From contig NW_002060944.1 of assembly GCF_000150275.1 (NCBI RefSeq), forward strand, positions 6,298,564-6,362,563: a stretch of 64,000 nucleotides of DNA, given 5' to 3'. Positions within the stretch are counted from its first letter, which is position 1. Every line of letters starts with the position of its first letter. Source of the DNA: Trichoplax adhaerens. Lineage: Eukaryota > Placozoa > Uniplacotomia > Trichoplacea > Trichoplacidae. Of the stretch, positions 11,057 to 26,300 are shown piece after piece. A program made the position numbers and the translations under genes. The notes below the pieces were generated by a model. It was not told where the DNA came from. It saw nothing but the letters and a program-made list of their open reading frames with translations, and did no database searches.

Positions 11057-14000
11057 ACATTATCAGTATTGTATGATTCATTTAATCGCCTCACAGAGCA
11101 TATATATAGAATCCAATTTATTCTTATTGAAAGATCGGTATCATCTTTACAAGAAATTACCATCAAATGTTGTAAATCGCACTTTGAATCTATACTGTTT
11201 GCATCCATTATATGCAAATGATAGTAAGTTTTTATATACTCGACTGAGGATCTTTCTGAACATTTGTTTTCAATAAGAACTTGTAGTATTCGTATAATGT
11301 AGGCTTAAATTATAGGATAGTGGAGACTGCAATCTCTGTAGTATACAGATATTTCCTCCTACTTGTGATAAAACAGTTTACCAATGCAAATTCGAACTTC
11401 TGTCTTCGATTTGTTACACTGGGTAATTACTATTCAATTATAATTAATTATTATTAGAATGAGGTATTGTAATCAGGTTCATACGTTAATCTTAATACTT
11501 GAAATCAATACCACCCAATATCTCGATAGCACTGCACATTAGTATGATTTTACGGAAGAAAGCTGCCTCAAGGCGGAGACTTTAGTTATCCAATGCCATA
11601 GTACAAAAACTTTAAGTTCCTGGTATAGATAAGCTAAGCTTACTATTGTATATTTATCATCATCTTGGCTATAGTAGGCAATGCTGCAAACCTGTTATGA
11701 ATATTGATTTAGTGAAATAAAGTGATACAACACTGTATAGTATAAATTACGAATCAATTTTTGCTCTTGTATAGTAAATCAGCCTCATGTTCATCATGTT
11801 AGATGTAATAGACTTTGATATACTGTACTGTACACTTCTCTTAAATTTCGATTTAGTAAAGTACCCGTAAGAGGTATGATCGCTTGCCTACTTATTTCTT
11901 CTATTCTACTATAAGTTGTACTTATTTTCGCCACAAAAGCTATAGGATACATTGATACTCGCATAAATCCAGGTTAAAACTTTGATTCAGTAAAATAAAA
12001 CGATTTATCATATCGAGGGAGTTTATTTCCCATGCATTGCTATAAGCTATGCTTATACTTATCATGCGTACTGATAGTATCTCGTACTGATCCAAATTGA
12101 CTATATCTTCAATTTGGTAAATAAAGCCGTATAAGAGCAATATTTTACATTAGCTTTGCATACAAACGTGAATGATATTGATAATTTAGTTAAACTGATT
12201 TTCCAAAGAAATATACTAGTTGAATTCTGTTGATTAGTGATACTAAGATACCAAAGAGAAACTATTTCGAAGTCTTTAACACAAACAGGGAGTAATCAAT
12301 AGGATAGCAGTTAGTCCATTTTGCTTAACTACTAGTTACATAGGGTAAATCTTGGCTCAATTCTACTTTTCAAATTCAGTAACACCGTGATAACAACATT
12401 TATACAGCGGCTTCCACAAACTACGTATACATTATCATTAATTCTAAGATACACATACTAATACTTTAGTTAGTAAACAAAATTGAAGTGCTCGCACGTT
12501 TATTGCTGATATCTGCATCATAGAGCCAAAATTTGGCGTTGTTAATTAATAATACACGCCCCATAGTATTGCCAATGGAAAAAAATAGCTCTCGATTACA
12601 GCTCGATCGTTTATCGATGGTTATTATGCTATTACCCCATAATACCTTAATTTTAATTCTAACTTTCGCATTACTATAATTCAATTAGCAGCATATTGAT
12701 ATAATTTAAGTAAGGCAATGCATTAGATATAGTTATAAAATATTTTGATTTATAGGTATCCTTTTATCACAAAACGGCATAAATTATTTATTCTTTTTTT
12801 TAATGGCAGAACTAGATCCTGAGCACATTCTGATCTGTTTTGCGACTACTTTTCAATATTTTATATTAGTCAAAAATTTAAGGTCACGATTCAATTTTAG
12901 TTATGGTGACTAACTTTAAATAATTAAAATAGAACAACACCAATATATATACTTATACACGTATATTGGTCTTAATCACTAGATACCGTGCAATTTGAAT
13001 AGTTATACTTGGCAGAGTATCGCTCTGTCACAGAGTAAAACAGCGATAGTTATCCTAACTACTGTAATAAAACTTTTCTTGCAACAAATCAGAGTAAATT
13101 CAATATGGAAGTCTAGGTTAAGGGACGGATTGACAAATTAATAAAAACAACCGGTAATATTCAAAAGAGGCCAGAGTAACCAAATCAAATTATGTTTATA
13201 AGCCAAATAGAAAGAGCCACTGTTTGACATTTAATTCCTTTAGGTATACTTTATGATATATTAGCACTTTAAAGTAGGACCTTTCGGTCATATTCAAGGT
13301 AGTTGTTTTAGAAGGCGAAACAAGTGAATAAATTATTGACGATTTCGCCAGTTATATTATGTAATTAATAATGAGGTATTCTTGTCGTTATGAATGAGAT
13401 CACTGTTTATTGCGTAATAAATAATAAATAGCCATAACAAGTGATAATATCAAATTTTAGAAAAATAACGCTCTACTCGGTGCAATGACTACAATATTGA
13501 AATAAATTATACATAAGTTACAGAACGGGTTACTGAGTACCAACATTCCAAGATACTATCTATACTACGCGTATCAATGATAGAGTGCGAAATAGTGAGT
13601 ACTATTGCAATCTATGGTTACTATGGGTGGTAAATTCCAGGCGAATACGTCACCTGGAAGAAATGACAAAGCAATTAGTTGTCTATAGGGCCTTAAAATG
13701 ATAAATATGCTAGTTTAGGTTATTGCTGATTAGAATTAAAGGGAAAATAACTATTAGCCATTTATGGATGAACTCGAGTTGACAAAAACACGCTAATGGA
13801 TAATTATATCTAAAATCATCTATACTGTATGGTCTATGCAAAGTACGTAGAACTTAAGTAGGTATCTGTACATGTAGCAGTCATTGGCGTGTTTTGGAAA
13901 CAATAAATATACATTGCATTGATAATATTAGAGTAAAGCATCCTATATTAGAGGAGAATGATTATTATAGCAATTAAGTATATTCTATCAACTGTAATTT

Positions 14001-17000
14001 TTAATCAACATTCAATGCAGTTACTGATAATAATTATCTTTAAAATTATAAATGATAAATAATGAATACTAATAAACAATGATAACGAATAACATGTATG
14101 GACAAAGATATTTGTTCTTGTTAGTCGTGACACAACCTTGAGTTTTTAGGCATAAAACTATGTACTGTTTTATTATAGCATATTGTACGTAAATTATGAA
14201 ACGTGAAAGTAATCGGGTATTACTATACTAGTACATTCATATGATAAAAGCCTTCATTCGTTAAAGCGTCTACAAGGACCGCATTATTATCAGGATTACT
14301 GTAAGAATATAAACTAATTGGAATATATTCAACTACAGCATATTCTCTCCATGTACTTAATAAATATAATATTTCTGATTCATGACAACATGCGAACCTA
14401 ACCCTACCATTGCTACTAGTGTATCATAATATATGTCAAAAAATGATGATTACAATAGTTATCTTGATTTGCATTGAAATATTTGAAATGTTACTAAAAA
14501 TCATCTTGTATCTATCTATTCAATTATGTAACTAATATCTTGCTTTCTGGTGTTATTAGCAACCAATTACCATCCATGGAGATTGATGTAATAATTCCAA
14601 GAATACTAAATGGATGCTATAATGGGTAGATAAAATACGGCATTCTCTTGCAGATATTGAATCAATGCAATTATAAGTCTCGACGTAACTGCAGTAATCT
14701 ACTTCGCTAGCTACACTTATCATCTATGCGTCCCTCTGCTATACAAGTATTTAAATAAAAACAACATTCACAAAAGGGATCATCATTCAATAAAATACAG
14801 TAAATCATTAATCGTCAACGCCAATAACATAACTACTGATATTCAATTCATCAATAACAATCAATCTTTCTATAAAGCCTGACTATATGCCATTAACGCT
14901 TTAACCTATTCAATCCCTAACGCAATTATCCTAATAAGATTATTATACAAAATGACTGCCTTCCATTGGTTGGCATAAAATAATGCAAGATTCAATAATC
15001 ACTTTACATTGATGAAGTTTTCAAAACTATATATTTCAATCTATCGCTCCAACAACAGTAAACATAGTCTTCCATACAATTAACGCAATTGCAGGGTAAT
15101 TCATATCTTATACATATGGAATAATATTGTACTGTACCGTACATCAGTGACGACAGCATGGGATTAGCAAAGTAGATCAGCCCAAGAGTACATTAGATTA
15201 TTAGAAATTAAAAACGGATACATTAATATTTTACTCATCGAAATTAAATATTATTAAAATATCGACTAACTATCCAATTGATTCGGTAGTTGAGCTTTGC
15301 ACACAACAATATTGAATCAATCAGCCCAGTGACCAATCTAGCTAATATTAACAATCATGTCAGGAAATTTATTTTCTATTTAATATCTATCTTTTGATAA
15401 TCTTAATTTTCAATTTTACCATCAAATGGCTATATTTTCTTTGAGTAATGTACACTGTACGGTACATTTATGACCGGTATACTAGTAATACATAGACGAA
15501 CGTAATGTATTAATCATCGATAGAATTTTGACGCTAATCATACGTATAATATCAATTTTGTTACGCAGTAAATAAATACGTACAATCATGGCAATATGTC
15601 AATTATAATTAGCATCCTATACTATACAATCTACCGTAAAATTAGTGCTAGCTTGTAAGCAAATTTTCATGATCCGATGTAAGAATGAAGATCAATAAAA
15701 TAATATGAATGACTATAAATCTGGTAATTTATTGGAGTGTCTAACCTTCGAGTAATATGTATTTTTTAATTCTACCGCGATAAACAATCATTAGCCAATC
15801 TTAATAATGACTCATCAAAGACATATAATCAAAGTCAATAACATGATATTGGTGATGTGAAAGTATCCTTTACTTACTCCTAATATAGTATAATCCACTA
15901 AACGTCTCTTATTTGCGTGATATATGCGTACAGTATATAGGAGTAATGATGAAAAATAAAATTGATAAAACTATTCTGCCTATCCAGAAAGTTCTAATCA
16001 TCTTGTATCAATCAATATTTCCAAATCATGAGAGTTAGTCAGTTAATTAGTAAGTAGTATTTATTTAAATGGAATGTTATCATTATTTAACAATATTAGT
16101 TGCATTCATGAGGATTTGAGTTCAAAATATTGATCATATAGTCAGAAAAAATTCATTTCGACGTCATCATAATTCCGGTAATGATTAATCAGAATAATAT
16201 TGTGCTATTCATTCTTAGTCAACAATTAATCTCTATTCTTCTATTGACTATCTTGGATCCACGTGACCACTAATATAATTAATCAGCTATATTTATCTAA
16301 TATGCTTTATTTTTATTATTATTTATTATTCCTTTGAGCTACGATAGTCTGCTAGTGTTTTTATTCTGTTGACTATTCAATTGAATGCCCTATCTGGTAA
16401 ACAAGTTCGATATTATTGTGTGTTATTAGCTTAGGTGACCTTATAAAAGAAGCTAAGGGCTATCATGGTAAACATTTTAGCCATCATTTCATCACCTTGA
16501 TGGTTTGTAGCGTTAATTTTTCATTATTTACCCTTCTGACGTTCAGGATGTTATTATTATCTAATCACCTTCTAGTTCAATGCTACTTTATCAATCGACG
16601 ACATGAATGTAATTATCAAGTAATATGCAATAATACACTAAATACATAATGTACGTCCAATTTTGGTTATAATCAACGTATACCTCGATACTTTATAATA
16701 CAAGCAATCATCTAAAATCTGAGTGCAATAATCAGGACTACTGATTATTAATCTGAACAAGCAAAACATACATATCTTGCAAAAGTAATAACAAAGTAAA
16801 TGCTAAATCGTTCTCAAGCCTATATTCAAGGCTACAGAACATACCGTTATACGAAATGATTGATCTCCATCGCAATTGTTGCTAGTTTAACCAACGATTT
16901 TATCATTTGAGTAGCACTACTTGCCAGTAGGCAATATTCTACTTTATCATCAACCTATAGAGATACTCTCGTCATGATAGTAATAATGAATGAGCAACAG

Positions 17001-17710
17001 TAGTGAATTACTTCTGTCTACGTAATTCTGTTGATGAATTATTTCTTATTTAATTTTATTTGTTATTGTCAGTATGTCACAAACAACCTGAGCCTAGCTT
17101 GAAATGAACCCGTATAAATCTTTCTGCAAATCAAAACAAGGTGATGATAATAATAATACGAGACAACGCGAATCATAATTGCAAGGATAAAAGGGTAAAA
17201 GAATAATATAACCTATTACCATAAATGATATTTTTGTACTGACTACGTCATTCTTGCATCCACACAACAGCATTCAATTTAGTCAATCAATAAACAAGAA
17301 CCTGAGTAACATGATTAGATGATAGTCTTGATTATAGAATGTGCAATAAATCATACGTATAGTCAAATTGTTTATTAGGTTAATGAGAGGAAAAAGCAAC
17401 ATGGATAATATTACGAGCCCTATGCGTGATAGTCATGATTCTAAACATATTTGTAGCAAATTACATTCCTACATAAAAAATAACTAGTAAAAAATAGTAA
17501 CAGTCGGCAAACACTCAATAAAGTTGTCAATCCCATTATTTAATTCATGCCTCATTAGCATAGCTACTCGGTGGCTATAATGTTGTTGTTATCTACTAGG
17601 AAAAGTGCGAGTGAATAATATTTCCTCAATAACATGAAAAGAATGCGAAGAATAATAGCTTAGATACACATCAGTCATACTAAACAATGATGTTATTGAT
17701 TTTTTCAACA

Positions 17711-17728
17711 TCTTCATCATGATGAAGA
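17711..17728. repeat. 18-base perfect palindrome
   Basis: TCTTCATCATGATGAAGA reads the same on both strands. It could be a binding site for a dimeric factor or chance. Confidence 0.5.
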
Positions 17729-20700
17729 CAAAATTATTATTCTGATTACGGTATTACTTGATAACTATGTTCAACTGGAGATGTTGATAATTACAGGTGA
17801 TAATCCTTAATGAATTTATATTGCCATATGGACTATATGAGTACCTTGCGCTCTATTCTACATCCATTATGATTATAAGCTTATTCTCGTCTTTGTAACT
17901 GTAATTGAATTTAGGCAGGGCTAAACTGATGTTCTTTTTAATTCATCAATGAATTATGATGACAGTTACATGATTAGAAATCCAAAGAATGTCTGTCAAA
18001 AACATATTGAAGATAGATTTTACGTCAATCGAAAATTAGTAACAGCAACAAATTGAACATTTTTTAAATATATCAAACAAAAAGAAATAAAATTATCCTG
18101 TTGGATATTTTATATTGTTCCTGTATTAACATTATATATCTATACCTTTCAGTTTCTTAATAGATTTCTCATTGCTGAAATGAGATGATTTCGTAGAATT
18201 AGGCCATAGCTATGCTGCAATGACAATATTTGTTCGTATGCGTATCTAGGTGTCATTCAGATGATAGTCACAATTGCAATTATATTCCTTGTCATTTCAG
18301 TTCAGATTATCATTAGTTAATTGTCGATATAACCTACTAATAATAAACACAATGCTGTATCTTGCAATTTCCATATTAAACTATAATGATTATTGGCTGT
18401 GGCCAAGAATAGGAAATACAGTAAAATGCTGCGTTGTGCACGAGTTATGATTCAAATTTGTACCACGCCTCGCAGAAGGCTATAACGCTTTATTGCTTAA
18501 ATTAAATGTTCATTTGAATTGATCATATTAACTTATTTACTGTTTTATAGAGCATATGCATGTCATCTATGTGTGGCATTTGCGATTACTCCAATAGTTA
18601 TTTTTACCTACATTGTGATCGATACCATCTTATCATAGCTTATAGTTTACAGTATTAATCAATTGCAGTAGACATTAATTTTAATTCCAGTATCGATCTA
18701 TGGGGACAATAACCTGATATGTAAACTAGCAATAAATACTAATAAAATATAAAGGTAGAAATAACTTGGGACTTCTGTTAACTATCAACTTCATATATAT
18801 ATAATACAGTCCCATGGCAATCTACAACTTAGAGTGCATTGAAAACAATATCCATTATTATCTTAGCAATAGAAATGGCTAAAATACACAGCGTACTGAG
18901 TGCAGCCGATGTGCAATGATAGACTGCAAGTACCATATGTTGTAAGGTACGATGTACGTGCTGAGCATGTTGATATATACATTTACACGATTTAAATGAA
19001 TCAGTATCACTTGCCAGTGTAGAAGAAAGTGAGGAATCGTAATGAAGAGATTATGTACTACGTTAAAACCCTAATATATTAATAAAAACGACTATTTTTC
19101 TCTTCAATGTTTACTCGTTTTCTACTTTAATAATACCTATTTTTTGCTTTGTTATAATTTATTAAAGTGTTGTTTTCTTCAAATTCGATTCGTCATCTAT
19201 TCACAATATTTATTGTATTTTTTGTTTTGATATTAAGCGCTTACTGGTCATTTATTCTTGCTTTATCTTTATCATTACTTACTCTACTGTATAGTATAGT
19301 CTATCAGTTCATCATATATTAATGTCTTTCTATGTTTTATTTTATTCTATATATTTCATAAAGATAGTACCAAATCTCATTGCCGCTTAATCTTCTCATA
19401 CGATTTGCTTTCTCTTCCTCGCATAATTTTATCGTTTGATCCTTCCGATGACATTGATAATGACAGTATAATACTCAATTTATCATGATGGGCTACAACA
19501 GATCCAGTGTACTATCAAGTTAACGGTTTCGATTAATTAATTAGCTTTGGTAGACAGTGGAGTCCTTGTCTTGATTGATGATAGTATGATAAAATGCTAC
19601 TACTCTTTATCTAGTTATTCGTTACGATGTTGAATAATATGTGCAAAATATGAATGAAACAACAAATCTGCAGTCAAATATCGTAAACTATTAATGACTA
19701 TTGAGTGATATTCATCGCCAACTGCTTTAGTAGTCCTTACATCATTTCTTTTTTGAGCAATTTTTATATTACAGCCCCTCTCTTTACCACACCCTAAAAA
19801 TTTCCTCTATTTAATAAATAGGATCGATCATTTCTTAAAAGCTTTCAGTCATTATCCTCTTCTTGACTACGAACCTTTCTAACTTGCATTGATTAGAGGC
19901 TGAAAACACCGTTACCTTTATCTACTTTAGGTATGCATTATAATAGTGATTACAAGAGGATTGTTAATCAATAATAATATCCATGATAATTAAAATAATA
20001 AAGAGCTTCTTTATATTTAACTGATGACTATAGTGTCTTTGTACGAGTAATGTGGTCAATAATATTTTTGCCTTCCGAGCATTGCGCAAGCTACATATAC
20101 GAATACGTCTTTTAATACATTGCTGTCTTTATCAGAAGGATCATGTTAGGAAAAACCTAATAATCGATGAAGTTAATGACGTTACACGATAGTCGCAATA
20201 ATCAATGTAATAAGAAAATAAAACAGCTAAACTACTGGACAGTTAGAATTATACTATTGTGCCGTTTGATCAATTTTTCACTCGTCACGGCCATTTTTAA
20301 TATACATGGTATAACATACGCGTAAAGAAGAGTTAATGATGGAAAGCTGAGTTGAATTATACCCACGAAATTTATTTGTGTGATATCTTGTTACTCATAG
20401 CTATAGTATTTGTAGAAACACCCACTCTGACATATTAAATCAAAATGGTAGCATGGGACTGATTACCGTATGGAATTTTACCATCTGTTTGTCAATAAAG
20501 TATATTAGCTTACTGCTGATCAGTCATTCTTCCATTTTTTTATAGTTTTTATATCATTTTCGCTACTTTGAGAAGTCATGTATGCGCCCTATGATAGGCA
20601 TTACATCTTGATAACCCTATTCATTATTCCATGACCCTCAGTTCAAAATAATAACCAGTTGTGTTTATGCTGTATGCAATATTTTCTTTAGTCATTCCAT

Positions 20701-21395
20701 ATTTTTCTTGCATAACAATATAATACTTGTTTTCAATTACGTACACATCGTAGAGACGTAAACGCTTTTAATTCATTAATTGCTATTGTTATGTAAATGT
20801 CATAATTGCATATATCAAGATAGATGTAGGTATGTCTGTATAACTAATAGTAATAACATAATCAAAAAACATGTTTTCCATCGACAGTCCTAACATACTA
20901 TGAGGGCATTGATACGGAATAGTTCGTAATATCTATGAAATAAACAAAACAACCTTTTATTGACCTTAACTGGTGTAGTTATAGACCTTGTGTAACTGGA
21001 TATGATCATCATTCTGTCAGGCGATTGCCGTCATTAACTCATACCTACTCTTAACAAAATTATTATACGTATACCCAATATCCCCAACAGTACCTATCGA
21101 TATTAAGATTGGAAAAAAATCTTCTTCTCAACTATCCACAAAAAAATCATCCAATTTCAACTTGTTATTAGGTAACCCTATATTACATTAAAAAAATAAT
21201 AAAAATAACGTTCAATTAAAGTATTTAATGCTAACTATAAAATATGATCAAAAGTGTAAAAATTTTTGATTCCAATTATATTCATAATGTTAAATAGACT
21301 TTAAGTTCAAATTGTTGTTCAAACTAATCTACAAACTCTCTTTATCTTTCACCGTATACGCATTGATATCCATTAGCAGTATAGTTAAAATATCA

Positions 21396-21424
21396 GTATA
21401 TATATATATATATATGTATATATG
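21396..21424. repeat. (TA)n microsatellite upstream of ZF-A
   Basis: A run of TA dinucleotides with one TG interruption, about 360 bases before the ZF-A start codon. Confidence 0.8.
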
Positions 21425-21785
21425 AGGACAACGATATTCATAAATAACTTTATTTCTTTCATGTGATTAAATTAGGTAGTGTTCGCACGCTGCTTATGTA
21501 TCCACTCGGTGAAATCAGCTAATACTAATTATTTGGAGCATCATTGGCAATCGATTGCGAATATTATTAAATTACGAAATTCTTAATCTTGAATCTACTA
21601 ATATCACATTGAGAATATTAATTACAGTGAGTATTAAAAAAACTATAAGAATTCTCGTCTTTTATGACATATCAATACAATATCGCCATTCATTAAAGAC
21701 AGAAATTCAGTCAATTAATATTAAGAAGATTGAGACATAATTTGATCCAACCTCTTGAAGCTTCGGGTAATCCTCTCTAACAAAT

Positions 21786-23348
21786 ATGACGGAAAGTAAA
21801 GAAGATAACACTAGTACCATATACGATATTTTTAATCGATCAACTAGTGTTTGGAAACAAATATCGGAAATAGCAAGCAATAGCCGTAATGAATTACCTA
21901 TACAACCAAGCGTGGCTATGGATTTATTAGAAAAATGCGCGAGAGAACTTGCGCGGATTGAGCCAATCCCTTCATCCGATACCGACGACGATGAAGCTGA
22001 AAATCAAAAACAACAAGAATTCTCAACGACAGAGATATTATCCAATGTATCATTTTGGTCATCGCAAATGCTAAAAGTTATTTATAACAAGCAACTTTTA
22101 CCTACTAATTTGTTGTCGCAACTAACCACCATACTATTTGGATGTATTCTGCATTCATTACGATTACTGAAAGGTGATTCGTCTACACACAACCTATTGC
22201 GGCAAATTCTTACGACGATGGCACCGTCGGATACATCTAACGATAGTATTGACGAAGACGAAGATATTGAATCCAACGACGATTTTGTAAAAAATGAAAC
22301 ATTTCCTACCGATTCATCATCCGTTGATGACAGTGATAGCCATAGCCAATCAAGCTTAATTGCTCCAACTGATAGCACTATTTCAAATCCAACACAATCT
22401 AACGGAAACAGTGTAAGCCATTCTAACGTCACTAATTTTAGTGTCAATTGTATCCTAAGCAATAACAGAAACACTGATGTCAAGAACCACGAGGAGTTAC
22501 CAGTTGAGAAAATGAATGTTGCGGCTTGTTCGATGAATAAAGATCAAGATCATTCAGTTAAGGAAACGTTTACCATAAATCGCGGTGTACCACTTCATCC
22601 CAATAATGTTTCATGCAATCCTGTTATTTCACCTGTTTTTATTTACGATATTACACCTGCTGGACCTCGTATTATTCCAGTACCTCAACAACAAGCTATG
22701 CCACCAACTGCTGTAGCATATACCAATTTCGGCAATAATGTCAATGATCGCATTAACACAGTTAAACCGGTCGTCAATCCTTATCAGGGTGGCTATAATG
22801 ATAACCCGCCGTTATTTTTCAAGAACAGAAATTTAGCATCACCTAATCGTAATGCATTAAATCACGATGGACAATTTAACTATTACGATAATCATGGAGA
22901 TGGCAGCAATCAAGATGGACCTTATCGATGTGATATCTGCTACAAAGCCTTTGGTCGCTCATATAGTCTAACAAGACATAAGAGGATACATACTGGCGAG
23001 AAACCCTATCGATGCGACGTTTGCCATAAATCATTCACTCAGTCCTTTCATTTAAAAATGCATAAACGTACGCATTCGCGCGATGTTTTATATTCGTGCG
23101 ATATCTGTGGAAAAAGTTTTATCCAAGCAAATGATTTAAAGAAACATCGAAGAGTTCATACCGGCGAAAAACCATACGTATGCATGATATGCCTAAAGCC
23201 TTTTACCGATTCCAGCCAGTTAAAACGTCATATTCGAGTTCATACTGGAGAAAAGCCATACACATGCGACATTTGCAATAAATCGTTTTCGCAATCTGGT
23301 ACGTTGGCAAAACATAAAAAAATCCATCTTAGAAACGCGGAGCAGTAA
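21786..23348 (+). CDS. ZF-A, intronless five-finger C2H2 protein
   Basis: A 520-residue protein in one open frame; the start is the first ATG after an in-frame TAA about 20 bases upstream. Residues 1-130 form a probable helical domain containing SNVSFW (W91), shared with ZF-B and ZF-C. Residues 140-210 are acidic and Ser-rich. FSVNCIL at 218-224 resembles an eh1 Groucho/TLE-binding motif. A Pro-rich part follows near 280-320. Five C2H2 fingers fill 380-514, with helix residues (-1 to 6) RSYSLTR, QSFHLKM, QANDLKK, DSSQLKR, QSGTLAK. Linkers are TGEKP-like except between fingers 2 and 3 (HSRDVLYS). It is most likely a nuclear sequence-specific DNA-binding repressor. I could not match it to a named vertebrate family; it belongs with the three zinc-finger genes downstream, with ZF-D sharing its five-finger array. 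Confidence 0.93.
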   Translation: MTESKEDNTSTIYDIFNRSTSVWKQISEIASNSRNELPIQPSVAMDLLEKCARELARIEPIPSSDTDDDEAENQKQQEFSTTEILSNVSFWSSQMLKVIYNKQLLPTNLLSQLTTILFGCILHSLRLLKGDSSTHNLLRQILTTMAPSDTSNDSIDEDEDIESNDDFVKNETFPTDSSSVDDSDSHSQSSLIAPTDSTISNPTQSNGNSVSHSNVTNFSVNCILSNNRNTDVKNHEELPVEKMNVAACSMNKDQDHSVKETFTINRGVPLHPNNVSCNPVISPVFIYDITPAGPRIIPVPQQQAMPPTAVAYTNFGNNVNDRINTVKPVVNPYQGGYNDNPPLFFKNRNLASPNRNALNHDGQFNYYDNHGDGSNQDGPYRCDICYKAFGRSYSLTRHKRIHTGEKPYRCDVCHKSFTQSFHLKMHKRTHSRDVLYSCDICGKSFIQANDLKKHRRVHTGEKPYVCMICLKPFTDSSQLKRHIRVHTGEKPYTCDICNKSFSQSGTLAKHKKIHLRNAEQ

Positions 23349-26300
23349 ATTACAATCTAGATACTTCAATTAATTATTATGAAATAATTGCATACTGTTA
23401 TAATTAAATCGATTGATTCATTACTTATAACATCAGCGAGAAAAGTATCAGAAGCCAATCTCTTATGTATTACTAAAACTGAAATGTATCTCAAGTGGTT
23501 TTCAGATTTAATTTTCAGTACGTTCAATTCAGTTTTTTGACTTGGCATACAATACGCCAAACATGACCAAATGTTGGTATTAATTGTAATCTTAACAATT
23601 ATTCAGTATGTTATCAGTAATGTCTTACTCTTAACATTTGCAACTCTCATGTAGCAATAATTATTAGCACTCTAGTATCTTATATAAATCAATCTTCAAA
23701 TAATTAGACTCTTAAAACTTGGTATGCTATAAAATAATCATCACAATGGTATTAGCTGTAACAATGTGAATAATAATAGGATGATTAGTTTATAGTGGTA
23801 CTCTAGTCTAAGGTTAGAACCATTTAGAGTTATACATGTAGTAAAGTCTATAAATGTAATCTTTTATTATACAATTTTCTGTCACGCCTACGAGAATTTA
23901 AAGTTAATACTTTTTGCCACGACTGCAAAATTGAATTACTTGATGTTTTGCATACAAAAATTTTATTAGACAGCATTTTAAATATTCGTCCTATCTATTT
24001 TTGTTTGTAATTCAAGCTGCTATAATCATAAATATTAGAATATAAATTGGTACCTATTTAACGCATGGTACATTTTATTTTAAAATAGTTATATCAATGT
24101 TACTTGGTATTTTATTGATATTGTTGTGATACAATAACACTAAACTATATCACCTCCCAGGAATGATGTCTTCCTTAACCGGTAATGGAAATCGTCCCTT
24201 TTATTATCTGTTTATCGCTTATAAATTTGTACTACAGTATACAGTATATATATATATACATATATACATGTAAACGTTAATAATTAATGATATATAAATT
24301 TATCAATTGAGCACCGATGTTCATAGGCGAATTGCAATTTTAAAACATTTCAGCATTTTTGTGGGTTATTTGAAGGCTTTATTTAAAGTATAATCCGCAT
24401 TTATACTACCATACTACATGAAGATGCAACGGCATCATTTTATTTACTTAAATGATGGAATGTATTCTGTTAATAAATTTAAATGATGTCTAAAATGAAG
24501 TGTAGCTTACCGAAAATGGATTGACTACTGTATTGGAATAATTGTACGGACTAATGTTGCACGAATAAGGTTATTCTTCTATTTATTAGCCATCGGATAA
24601 ATTGAAACTTAAAAATTTTTTTTACTTAAGCTTTTATGCCAAGCAGAGATGCCTGATAGCAATACATTTCATTCGTCCCCGAACCTTTACAATTTGCTAT
24701 TAATCTTTCTACTTCAAATTGCGTAGAATGATTAAACTCTTGGGTAATAAAAATTCATTTGAACTTTATAGGCTGGCTAATTTGATATAATTTATTGTAA
24801 GTCTTGTCTAAAATTTAGTATCATTCATGATTTGAATAACAATCAGAGTTCAGTAATGTAATTAAGTCCAATCATATTGTTAATATGCATGTATTGATAT
24901 ATTCAAATCAGCCTATCTACATTAATGAGTATTTGAAAGTTCTGCTTACTAGGGTTATAATTAATTATTGTACATTAAATTAATTTTAAAGTAGCTTATT
25001 GATTCGTTCCGTTCTATTAACATCAGCTACTACGCAAGCTATCAATCATCGGTTTATCTCTCGTAAGGTCTCATAGCTATCAACAAATTAGAGTATTAAA
25101 TTATATCTACTTACCGTATGTGCAACTTCTGAATTCTTAAGGAAATTGTAACAGATAAATAATTTCTGACAGTCAAAAGTTAGTAGCTGACAACTAACAT
25201 CATATCTTGTTTTCTCTCAGTCTTCTAAGAAATCTTACATGAACATAAATTGAAAACTTTTAGGTTCTATAGAGATATAGTAAATAAAAATGTGAATAAA
25301 GATCATAACATGATTGTATTCCATAAAAATATGAACAGTTCCAAATAAGTACTACAAACAAAAGCAACGTATGTTTCTAGCCAATAACTAAGATAGGAGG
25401 ATATGCATATTAACGTTCCGGATTAATAATAAAAGTATTAAACGTCAGTCATGAAATCGTAATTATACTAATTATGTTTTCAATTTCATCTAAAAATTAT
25501 ATAACAAAAAATTTACATATCACTGTCAATCTTACTGCTGCAACACGTATAGTTATATTATTAGAAGTTTGAATGGTAATCATGCTCATTAACTTACAAT
25601 CAACGAATAAAAAGAAATGATAACAAAACATAATGCATTACACTCAATATGCCCTCGAAGTTCAGATTAAAATATGATATTTGGTTAAACTACACAGCCT
25701 AATCCACAGTATATTACACTTTTTATGTAATATATACTTACTGGTACTGCATAACTATCTCATAAGGTAACAATTAAGAAAATTTTTTGACTTTCATCTT
25801 CATCGTCTTAATGGTCGTAGTAAACATGCCATAAATATTTCATGTTGTTTACTGGATGCAACGTTGAATTTTGTGACTCAACGCTGAAATATATGCTCTA
25901 AACTATAGTATTTTTATTTTAAATTTTATAAGGTGAACACATTAATAATGAATCAAGACAATAGCGTAGGAATAATTGATCCCTAATGTAAAATAATGCG
26001 AACATGCATTGTTTTGATGATTTAGGCAATGATTAGAACCATCTTTTTTTAAAGAAAAAAATTAAAAGATTTTAACGATGATTCATCCCTAAAATTATCA
26101 TTATCCATGATTGATAGTAGCGTGGTTATTATAAACGTATCTACAACATCTGTTACTGGAAATAAACATGTTTACAAATGAAAGCGCACTAATGCAGAGT
26201 GTAAAATATGATATATTGAAAAAATAAAATTAATGTATTAATAAAAAATGTAGTCCATATTTTAATACTTCCTGTTGATGCTAATCTAAAATCATTAAAC

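Larger units (their letters stand above)
11057..21785. other. 10.7 kb gene-poor AT-rich stretch
   Basis: No supported coding exon. Open frames of 60-77 codons occur at about the rate expected in AT-rich DNA. Notable small items are an 18-base perfect palindrome at 17711-17728 and a (TA)n run near 21400-21416. ZF-A lies at the right end, so cis-regulatory DNA for ZF-A is a reasonable guess. Confidence 0.4.

Noticed and set aside
12466-12684. 72-codon minus frame near the FKBP relic
   Set aside because: Checked as a possible continuation or neighbour of the relic; no FKBP or other motif.
22082-22483. 133-codon frame antisense to ZF-A
   Set aside because: Shadow of the Ser/Asp-rich part of ZF-A; the real protein is on the plus strand with clear fingers. 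Similar shadows oppose ZF-B and ZF-C.
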